A DNA stretch of 11,184 bases, taken from assembly GCA_016793415.1 (NCBI GenBank), contig JAEUMC010000337.1, positions 1 through 11,184 of the forward strand, in the 5' to 3' direction. The notes beneath the pieces are model-generated. The model was not told the DNA's origin and searched no databases. It was given only the letters and a program-made list of their open reading frames with translations. Shown one piece after another: positions 1 to 4,962 of this stretch. Both the position numbers and the translations under genes were made by a program. Source of the stretch: Devosia sp. (GTDB lineage: Bacteria > Pseudomonadota > Alphaproteobacteria > Rhizobiales > Devosiaceae). Position 1 is the first letter of the stretch; every line of letters begins with the position of its first letter.

Positions 1-24
1 CTCTCCCCAGAGGGGCGAGGGGAC
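1..24. repeat. GC-rich hairpin at left edge, cut by the window
   Basis: An imperfect hairpin is visible: CTC-T-CCCC, a 3-base loop (AGA), then GGGG-C-GAG, at 1-19. It lies about 40 bases beyond the stop codon of the siderophore-interacting protein gene. It may act as a transcript end or belong to the intergenic palindrome family seen at 1035-1166 and 7485-7586. No T-run follows on the minus strand within view, and the left part may be missing, so its class cannot be decided. Confidence 0.35.
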
Positions 25-58
25 GCGAGACCACCAGCAGTGCCATACGCACCCCACC

Positions 59-958
59 CTAAAGCCCGAACTTCTCCATCACCGCTTCGACGTCGTCGCG
101 CACGTCCTGCGCGTCGCGACCCGAACGCCAGAGATCGTCGATCTGCTTTTTCACCGCCGGATCAAGCGCCGCCCAGTTGCGTTCGAACTCGGCCAGCTTG
201 TCGGTCCAGTAGCCGGTGATCGAGTAGCGCGTCGCCGGCCATTTCAATTCGTGGCGCAGATATTTGCGGATCGGCCGCACGGTCTTGGCCTCCGATGCCA
301 CCCAGACATAGACCGAGCGATCGGCCGGGAACGTCATCGACTTCACCGCGTCTTCGAGCTGGCTCGCGGCGATGCCGTTGCCGGCGCCATACAGCCAGAC
401 GACCTTCACCTTGGCCTTCGTCTCGAACTGCTGCTCGTGGCTCGCGTCGGGCACCTCGACGATGACGCGGGCCTCGACGTTTTCGGCCAGCCCTTCCAGC
501 AGCCGGCCCAGCGCCGGCAACCCGGTCGCATCGCAGACGAACAGCTGCCAGTCCGCATCGGCAGGCGCCTCGTAGATGCCGTAGGGCTCACGCAGCACGA
601 TCTCGTCGCCGGGCTTGGTCGCCTGCGCCCATTCACTGGCCCGGCCGTTCTCGTGCACCACGAAATCGAGGTCGATCTCGCCATCGCGGAAATAACGGAT
701 GGTGTAGCACTCGCAATGCGCCGGCTTCTTGCCTTCGGGATATTTCCAGAAGCCCTGCGCATCCACCTCGGGCAGCACCAGTTCACCGGTGGCGAGGTCG
801 GGAAAGAACAGCCGCACATACTCGTCCCCGACGCCGGTGGTTTTCAGCGCCTGGATGTCGGGGCCGCCCAGCGTCACCCGCACCATGCCCGGCGTCACCA
901 TCTGCCGGCCAATAACCGTGCCCTTGATCAGCTTCAGCGGCGCCATCGTCAAATCCAT
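59..958 (-). CDS. siderophore-interacting protein (FAD-dependent ferric-siderophore reductase family)
   Basis: Predicted cytoplasmic flavoprotein of the ViuB/SIP family. These proteins reduce ferric siderophores with NAD(P)H and release the iron inside the cell. The 299 residues begin with an FAD-binding beta-barrel; the flavin motif is seen as CYTIRYF at 84-90, followed by DFVVH at 98-102 and GRASEW at 105-110. The C-terminal SIP domain shows DATGLPAL at 143-150 (the family's D-E-T-A-x-P-x position), WVASE at 219-223 with the following arginine-rich helix, and GYW at 249-251. Length is in the usual range for the family. The start is uncertain: ATG at 958 and ATG at 946 both open the same frame and neither has a strong Shine-Dalgarno. 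The gene has its own upstream region with an iron-box-like palindrome at 991-1005, suggesting iron control separate from the DNA-repair genes. The substrate siderophore cannot be named. Confidence 0.93.
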   Translation of the reverse strand: MDLTMAPLKLIKGTVIGRQMVTPGMVRVTLGGPDIQALKTTGVGDEYVRLFFPDLATGELVLPEVDAQGFWKYPEGKKPAHCECYTIRYFRDGEIDLDFVVHENGRASEWAQATKPGDEIVLREPYGIYEAPADADWQLFVCDATGLPALGRLLEGLAENVEARVIVEVPDASHEQQFETKAKVKVVWLYGAGNGIAASQLEDAVKSMTFPADRSVYVWVASEAKTVRPIRKYLRHELKWPATRYSITGYWTDKLAEFERNWAALDPAVKKQIDDLWRSGRDAQDVRDDVEAVMEKFGL

Positions 959-977
959 CGCTCAAAACAATGGGGGA

Positions 978-1006
978 TGGCTACTAATTCTGACGTTTGC
1001 AGTCAA
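978..1006 (-). promoter_or_regulatory. tentative sigma-70-like promoter of the siderophore-interacting protein gene
   Basis: Read on the minus strand, TTGACT (1006-1001) is a good -35 hexamer. A 17-base spacer leads to TAGCCA (983-978), which is a poor -10. The arrangement would place the transcription start close to the coding start and put the candidate iron operator directly over the -35, a sensible repressor position. The weak -10 keeps this tentative. Confidence 0.25.
991..1005. promoter_or_regulatory. candidate iron-responsive operator (RirA-type IRO box, TGA-N9-TCA)
   Basis: The sequence TGACGTTTGCAGTCA fits TGA-N9-TCA exactly and extends to a TGAC...GTCA inverted repeat. TGA-N9-TCA is the published core of the iron-responsive operator bound by RirA, an Rrf2-family iron-sulfur regulator of Hyphomicrobiales. 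It lies 33 bases before the ATG of a siderophore-interacting protein, and on the minus strand it overlaps a TTGACT that could serve as a -35 element. Position and target gene support the call, but binding is inferred. Confidence 0.5.
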
Positions 1007-1034
1007 CTTAAAGGTCTGGTGAGAGCCGGATGCA

Positions 1035-1166
1035 TGTTGCCCCATCCCCTCCCATCCTCCCCCATCAAGGGGGAGGTGCCGTTCGGTGTATGAGGCGCAA
1101 TCCCGCCCAATGCTCCGGCCCACACCTCCCCCTTGATGGGGGAGGAAGGGAGGGGGTGGGGCAGCA
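1035..1166. repeat. intergenic inverted pair of palindromic units (BIME/REP-like), outward facing
   Basis: Two 44-base arms, 1035-1078 and 1123-1166, are inverted copies matching at 41 of 44 positions and separated by 44 bases. Each arm contains its own small palindrome (CCTCCCCC-ATCAA-GGGGGAGG in the left arm) and a G-rich flank like GGGAGGGGGTGGGGC. The G-rich flanks lie at the outer ends, so the two units point away from each other. The element fills the space between the end of the exonuclease III gene (1185) and the siderophore-interacting protein leader, where it could form a strong hairpin in the mRNA. No U-run follows, so it is not a canonical intrinsic terminator. Confidence 0.8.
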
Positions 1167-1184
1167 CGCACAATTCGACGGGTC

Positions 1185-1958
1185 TCAGACCTTCAGCTCA
1201 ATCCACACCGGCGCATGGTCGCTTGCCCCATCTTCACCGCGCACCTCGCGGTCGATCCCCGCCGCGCCGAGCTTGCGCACCAGCTGCTTGCTCAGCAGCA
1301 TATGGTCGAGCCTGAGCCCGGCATCACGAGGCCAGCGATTCCGCATGTAGTCCCAGAAGGTGTAGAGCGTCTCGTCGGGGAATTTCTTCCGCAGCGCATC
1401 GGTCCAGCCCTGCTCGAGCAGCCGCTGGAACTGCGCGCGGCTCGCCGGCTGCACTAGGGCGTTGTCGCGATACGAGGTGGTGACATAGATGTCGCGCGGC
1501 TCGGGGACGATGTTGTAGTCCCCCGCCAGCACCACCGGCACGCCGCTGTCGAGCAGCTCGGCGGCATGCGCAAGCAGCCGCTCGCCCCAGCTCAGCTTGT
1601 AGTCGAATTTCGGCCCCGGCTGCGGGTTGCCGTTGGGCGCATAGAGCGAGGCGATCACCACGCCGTTGACCGCCGCCTCGATGTAGCGCGCCTGGGTGTC
1701 CTCAGGGTCGCCGGGCAACTCCTCGGCCGTCAGCACCGGCTCCACGCCCTTGGCGAGGATGGCGACGCCGTTCCAGGCCGCTTCACCCCGCCACACCGCG
1801 CCGTAGCCGGCATTGGCCAAGGCCGTCGCGGGAAACTGATGGTCTCGCGCCTTCAGCTCCTGCAGGCAGACGACATCGGGCTCGGCCTCGTCCAGCCAGG
1901 CGAGCAGGTTATCGAGCCGCCGGTTGACGTTGTTGATGTTGAAGGTAGCGACCTTCAA
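1185..1958 (-). CDS. xthA: exodeoxyribonuclease III (AP endonuclease, ExoIII family)
   Basis: Cuts DNA at abasic sites and trims blocked 3' ends during base-excision repair. Numbered from the proposed TTG start, the 257-residue protein shows the ExoIII active-site set: N7 (ATFNIN), E34 (QELK), Y106 (SLYAPNG), D147 and N149 (GDYNI), D218 (LDHML), and the D247-H248 pair (SDHAP). Length is normal for the family. I prefer TTG at 1958 because it gives the family's usual first residues (KVATFN) and overlaps the TGA of the upstream hydrolase by four bases (TTGA). An ATG at 1979 would add seven residues that do not look like the family. Neither start has a clear ribosome site, in line with translational coupling. 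It is the last gene of the run that begins with ligD, so an end-cleaning role beside end joining is possible but inferred. Confidence 0.94.
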   Translation of the reverse strand: MKVATFNINNVNRRLDNLLAWLDEAEPDVVCLQELKARDHQFPATALANAGYGAVWRGEAAWNGVAILAKGVEPVLTAEELPGDPEDTQARYIEAAVNGVVIASLYAPNGNPQPGPKFDYKLSWGERLLAHAAELLDSGVPVVLAGDYNIVPEPRDIYVTTSYRDNALVQPASRAQFQRLLEQGWTDALRKKFPDETLYTFWDYMRNRWPRDAGLRLDHMLLSKQLVRKLGAAGIDREVRGEDGASDHAPVWIELKV

Positions 1959-2599
1959 GGCGCAACGCGCCCGACCCATGCGGTGACGCTGTCGGCCACC
2001 GTCTTCAGGTGATCGGCCGTCGAGAACCCCGAAATCGCCTTCCGCGGCTTCAGGTCATGGTCGCCATCCTCGAGCCACTTCACCTCGATCTGCGGCGACA
2101 GCCCATAGGTCGCGACCTCGTCGGGCACGCCGAACTCGTCACGCGTCCCCTGGCAGATCAGCGCCGGGGTCTTGAGCCCGATCAGGTGCCTGGTCCTGAG
2201 CTGCGTCGGCCGCCCCGGCGAGTGAAACGGATAGCCGAGGCAGACGAGCCCGGCGATCCGGCCGGCTTCGTACTCGGCGTCGGCGATCATGCTGGCGACC
2301 CGCCCGCCCATCGACTTGCCGCCGATCAGCAGCGGCCCGTCGGTCGGCCCCAGATCATCGATCGCCGCCACATATTCCGGCATCACCGTCTCGGCCTTCG
2401 GTGGCGGCTTCTTGCCCGCCTCGGTGCGCCGCCCGGCCATATAACCGAACTCGAAGCGCGCCACCCGGAAGCCGGCCGCCGCCAACGCCTTGGTGGTGGC
2501 GTTCATCGAGGCCGAGTCCATCGGCGCGCCGGCGCCATGCGCCAACAGGATCGTGACCCGCGCATCTTCCGGGCCGTCGAAGAGAAAACTGGTCGTCAT
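1955..2599 (-). CDS. small alpha/beta hydrolase (TEX30/KANL3-like family)
   Basis: A 214-residue single-domain alpha/beta hydrolase of unknown substrate. Visible features are the oxyanion-hole HGAGAPMDS near residues 21-29, the nucleophile elbow GGKSMGG with Ser96, a probable acid Asp154 in QGTRDEFG, and His181 in DGDHDLKP. Together these make a complete Ser-Asp-His triad. The HGAGA and GKSMGGR motifs resemble the dienelactone-hydrolase-like group that includes TEX30, but an esterase, thioesterase or other hydrolase cannot be told apart. The ATG at 2599 is chosen because it shares one base with the stop of the TPR gene (TGATG) and gives a normal N-terminus. Starting at 2701 would add 34 arginine-rich, low-quality residues inside the upstream gene. 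The 3' end overlaps the exonuclease III start by four bases, so translation of these genes is probably coupled. Confidence 0.85.
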   Translation of the reverse strand: MTTSFLFDGPEDARVTILLAHGAGAPMDSASMNATTKALAAAGFRVARFEFGYMAGRRTEAGKKPPPKAETVMPEYVAAIDDLGPTDGPLLIGGKSMGGRVASMIADAEYEAGRIAGLVCLGYPFHSPGRPTQLRTRHLIGLKTPALICQGTRDEFGVPDEVATYGLSPQIEVKWLEDGDHDLKPRKAISGFSTADHLKTVADSVTAWVGRVAP

Positions 2600-3678
2600 C
2601 AGCCAGCCGATTTCCGTGTGTGAAGGTCCGCATAGGCGATACCGCGCGAAGCGGTCTTCGCCCAGTCCGAGTCCTGGTCGAGTTCGAGATAGCGCACCCA
2701 CCAGCGCCGTGCTTCCCCGAGGTCGCCGGCGTCGTATTCGAGCGTTGCGAGGTTGTAGATCGCGTCGGCATAGTCCGGGTCGATGTCGATCGCCGTCTTC
2801 AGGTGCTGGCGTGCAGTGGCGATCTTGCCTTCCTCGCGCAGCAGCCCGGCATAGTTGAACCAGGCCTCGACGAAATCCGGGTCGCGCCGGATCGCCTGCA
2901 TGTAGGAGGCGGCTGCTTCCGAGGTATCGTTGGCAGCCTTGAGGCAGTTGCCGCGGTTATAGGCCGCCACCGAGTCATTGGGATCGATCGACAGGCAGTG
3001 CCCATAGAGCACCGCCGCCTCGGCATAGAGCCCGGCGGCTTCCGCCGCCTCGGCCAGCTCGAAATACTGCTCCGACTCGTCCTCCACCGGGCCGAGCGGC
3101 AACAGGCGCTGGCCGTCGAGTTCGGCCTTGTCGTTGCCGATCAGCGCATGGATCCGCTTCGGCCCGCCCGGGTGCAGCGACATCGCGGTCAAGGACTGCA
3201 CCGGGCCCGACCGATGCACCGAACGCGCAATGGCGCCCCAGGTGGCGCCGCCAGCCAAGAGCCCGGCATATTTGCGCGAGAGGATCAGGTCGCGGAACGA
3301 GAAGGGTTCGGTGTGATGCTCGAAGGCATCGAACAGCGCCAGCAGGTCGAACGAGCGCGCGTCGAGTTTCGACTGCTCGAGCAGCGACTGCCGGCTGAGG
3401 TTGGATTGCTCGGGGGCGCTCAACAGCCCCAGCCAGCGGAGGAACCCGTTCTCGCTGATCAGCGAGGCGTCGGTTTCGCGCAATGCCGCGACCTTGGCCT
3501 CGATCTCGGCATCCGACAGCTTGTCGAGCAGGGTGCGGCCCAGCACCAGCGTGCCGGTATGGCGGGTCAGGCCACGCCGCAGCCGCGTCCCCTTGCTCCC
3601 CATCGCCCGCGCCGCCAGCCGTCGCGGAAACGCACTGAGCGCCCCCACGATACCGACAGTGCTGTCCGATTTCCGCAT
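2599..3678 (-). CDS. TPR-repeat protein with a MerR-like N-terminal region
   Basis: A 359-residue, probably cytoplasmic protein. The C-terminal half is a run of about four tetratricopeptide repeats (roughly 202-337) with the usual A/Y/P spacing, for example AYNRGNCLKA, AWFNYAGLL and AIYNLATLEYDAGD, each followed by a DP- or D-containing turn; such repeats bind partner proteins. The N-terminal half has no certain family. Residues about 110-155, around FSFRDLILSRKYAGLLAGGA, resemble the second helix pair of MerR-type winged-helix domains (YSFRDLxxLRxxxxLLxAG), and FLRWLGL lies at 79-85. The first 40 residues are basic. A DNA-binding regulator or scaffold tied to the repair genes is conceivable. 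It follows the DUF1493 gene by 38 bases and overlaps the hydrolase by one base. No ribosome site is evident. The TPR assignment is firm, the MerR likeness is not. Confidence 0.8.
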   Translation of the reverse strand: MRKSDSTVGIVGALSAFPRRLAARAMGSKGTRLRRGLTRHTGTLVLGRTLLDKLSDAEIEAKVAALRETDASLISENGFLRWLGLLSAPEQSNLSRQSLLEQSKLDARSFDLLALFDAFEHHTEPFSFRDLILSRKYAGLLAGGATWGAIARSVHRSGPVQSLTAMSLHPGGPKRIHALIGNDKAELDGQRLLPLGPVEDESEQYFELAEAAEAAGLYAEAAVLYGHCLSIDPNDSVAAYNRGNCLKAANDTSEAAASYMQAIRRDPDFVEAWFNYAGLLREEGKIATARQHLKTAIDIDPDYADAIYNLATLEYDAGDLGEARRWWVRYLELDQDSDWAKTASRGIAYADLHTRKSAG

Positions 3679-3684
3679 CAGGCG

Positions 3685-3690
3685 ATTCTA
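3685..3690 (-). promoter_or_regulatory. possible -10 element for a leaderless TPR-gene transcript
   Basis: Read on the minus strand, TAGAAT differs from TATAAT at one base and ends six bases before the ATG at 3678. Transcription from it would start at or next to the A of the ATG, which would fit the absence of a ribosome site. The hexamer 17 bases upstream (TAGCAA, 3713-3708) is only a weak -35. This could make the last three genes partly independent of the ligD promoter. Confidence 0.25.
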
Positions 3691-3716
3691 CGGCTCGTGT
3701 GAGTGATTTGCTAGGC

Positions 3717-4034
3717 CTACAAAGCCGGCACCACGGCTGTGCTCCCGGCCTCCATCAGGTGGTGGAGGTATCTCGGCGTGATACCTCGCCGCAGCGGCCG
3801 CTTCAGCCATCTCCGATACAAGTCGGCCCAATCAGAGCCCGCGAACTCTTGATACCTATCGAAGGCTTCGTCCGGGAACTCGACGCCCGCACGTTCCTGC
3901 AAAGCAACGAGCAGATCGACAGCGTCCTCCTCGGCGCAGCCGAAACTGCGATACAGCTCCGAGTCAGGCAGCACGGGTCGGCTCGTGCGAAGCGCTTCCT
4001 TTACGAACGCGCAGACCTCATCGAGGGACAACAC
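3717..4034 (-). CDS. small acyl-carrier-protein-like protein, DUF1493 type, without the phosphopantetheine serine
   Basis: A 105-residue soluble protein of unknown function. Its middle aligns by eye with acyl carrier proteins: ELYRSFGCAEEDAVDLLVAL corresponds to the ACP stretch around L-G-A-D-S-L-D-T-V-E-L, followed by VEFPDEAF, which matches the ACP helix III lead-in (EIPDEEA). The attachment serine of the DSL motif is replaced (AEE in the same columns), so a prosthetic group is unlikely. The tail, RRGITPRYLHHLMEAG, resembles the C-terminus of DUF1493 proteins. The start is GTG at 4034, supported by AAGGG (4047-4043) eight bases upstream, which overlaps the TAA of ku. It lies 11 bases after ku and so is probably co-transcribed with the end-joining genes. 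The DUF1493 name is my recollection of family style. Confidence 0.7.
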   Translation of the reverse strand: MLSLDEVCAFVKEALRTSRPVLPDSELYRSFGCAEEDAVDLLVALQERAGVEFPDEAFDRYQEFAGSDWADLYRRWLKRPLRRGITPRYLHHLMEAGSTAVVPAL

Positions 4035-4042
4035 GTTCCGAA

Positions 4043-4047
4043 CCCTT
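4043..4047 (-). promoter_or_regulatory. ribosome binding site of the DUF1493 gene, overlapping the ku stop
   Basis: AAGGG on the minus strand shares its two A bases with the TAA stop of ku and lies eight bases before the GTG at 4034. It decides the GTG start and implies coupling to ku translation. Confidence 0.6.
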
Positions 4048-4951
4048 ACGCCTTCTTCTTCGCCGCCGCTGGCTTGGCCGCTGCCGCCTTCGACGCCGCC
4101 ACCGCTTCCTTCAGCGTCGGCTTCTTCGCCGCGGGCTTCTCGGCCGGTTCGGCTTTGGCCTTGCTCGGCGCGGCGGGCTTGGCCTGCCCCAGGCTCGCCT
4201 TCAGCGCGTCCATCAGGTTGATGACATTGCCGCGCTCCGGCGCCGCCGCGATGATCGGCTTGTGACCCTTGAGCTTCTCGCGGATCATCGCCATCAGCGC
4301 GACTTCGTAGCGATCCTCGTAGTCCTTGGGGTTGAACGGCTTGACCTTCTGCTCGATCAGCTTCTCGGCGAGATCGAGCATTTCCTGGTCCGGCTTCACC
4401 TCGGGGATGTTGCCAAAGTACTCGGCGGTGCCGCGCACTTCGCTGGGGTTGCGCAGCACGGTGACGAACATGCCGTTCTCGCGCGCCCCGATGGTGATCA
4501 CCCGCTCGCGGTTGGTCAGCACCAGCCGAGCGATGGCGAGCTTGCCCGATTGCCGCATCGCTTCGCGCAGCACGGCGAAGGTCTCTTCCGCCATCGCCCC
4601 GTCCGGCGCCAGGTAATAGGGCGCATCCTGGTAGACGACATCGACCTCGTCCTCGTCGACGAAGGCCTCGATATTCATGGTGTGGTTGGATTCGATCCGC
4701 ACCGCTTCGAGATCGCTCTCATCGATGATGATGTACTGCTTGTCCTCGTACTCGTAGCCTTTGACGAGGTCGCTGCGCTCCACCAGACCCAGTTCGGGGT
4801 CCACCGGCTTCATGTTGATCCGGTTATGGGTGTCTTTGTGCAGTTGATTGAAGGTGATGCGTTCCGAGGCGCTCGTCGCCGGATACATCTTCACCGGACA
4901 GCTGACCAAACTCAGCTTGATATAGCCCTTCCAGCTTGCCCTGGGTGCCAC
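4046..4951 (-). CDS. ku: Ku, bacterial non-homologous end-joining DNA-end-binding protein
   Basis: Homodimeric ring protein that threads onto double-strand break ends and recruits LigD. The 301 residues begin with the family opening ASWKGYIKLSLVSCPVKMY (5-23) and include FNQLH, NRINMK, VERSDLVKGYEYE (57-69), and ARLVLTNRER (141-150) of the beta-barrel core. The conserved C-terminal segment follows: FNPKDYEDRYEVALMAMI (206-223) and NVINLMDALKASL (242-254), regions that in bacterial Ku contact LigD. Residues 255-301 are a lysine/alanine/proline tail typical of extended bacterial Ku C-termini that bind DNA. The start is GTG at 4951, fixed by a perfect AGGAGG five bases upstream. Length is normal. 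It lies nine bases after ligD, with which it forms the two-component end-joining system. Confidence 0.97.
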   Translation of the reverse strand: MAPRASWKGYIKLSLVSCPVKMYPATSASERITFNQLHKDTHNRINMKPVDPELGLVERSDLVKGYEYEDKQYIIIDESDLEAVRIESNHTMNIEAFVDEDEVDVVYQDAPYYLAPDGAMAEETFAVLREAMRQSGKLAIARLVLTNRERVITIGARENGMFVTVLRNPSEVRGTAEYFGNIPEVKPDQEMLDLAEKLIEQKVKPFNPKDYEDRYEVALMAMIREKLKGHKPIIAAAPERGNVINLMDALKASLGQAKPAAPSKAKAEPAEKPAAKKPTLKEAVAASKAAAAKPAAAKKKA

Positions 4952-4956
4952 CGTCG

Positions 4957-4962
4957 CCTCCT
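4957..4962 (-). promoter_or_regulatory. strong ribosome binding site of ku, overlapping the ligD stop
   Basis: On the minus strand TAGGAGGCGACGGTG contains the TAG stop of ligD, a full AGGAGG Shine-Dalgarno and, five bases later, the GTG start of ku. It is the best ribosome site in the window. It suggests that ku is translated well, possibly by reinitiation after ligD. Confidence 0.85.

Noticed and set aside
251..1093. Long open frame on the plus strand across the siderophore-interacting protein gene
   Set aside because: Histidine/arginine-rich antisense shadow typical of high-GC DNA, with no recognisable motif; the minus-strand gene has a clear family.
1035..1166. CRISPR array or insertion-sequence ends
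   Set aside because: Only two inverted arms with one 44-base gap, no direct repeats with regular spacers, no transposase and no target-site duplication.
1955..2701. Extended hydrolase start at 2701
   Set aside because: The extra 34 residues lie inside the TPR gene and look like frame-shifted coding sequence; ATG at 2599 gives a normal N-terminus and a TGATG junction.
2620..3702. 360-codon open frame on the plus strand opposite the TPR gene
   Set aside because: Arginine/glutamine-rich antisense translation without domains; the opposite strand encodes well-formed TPRs.
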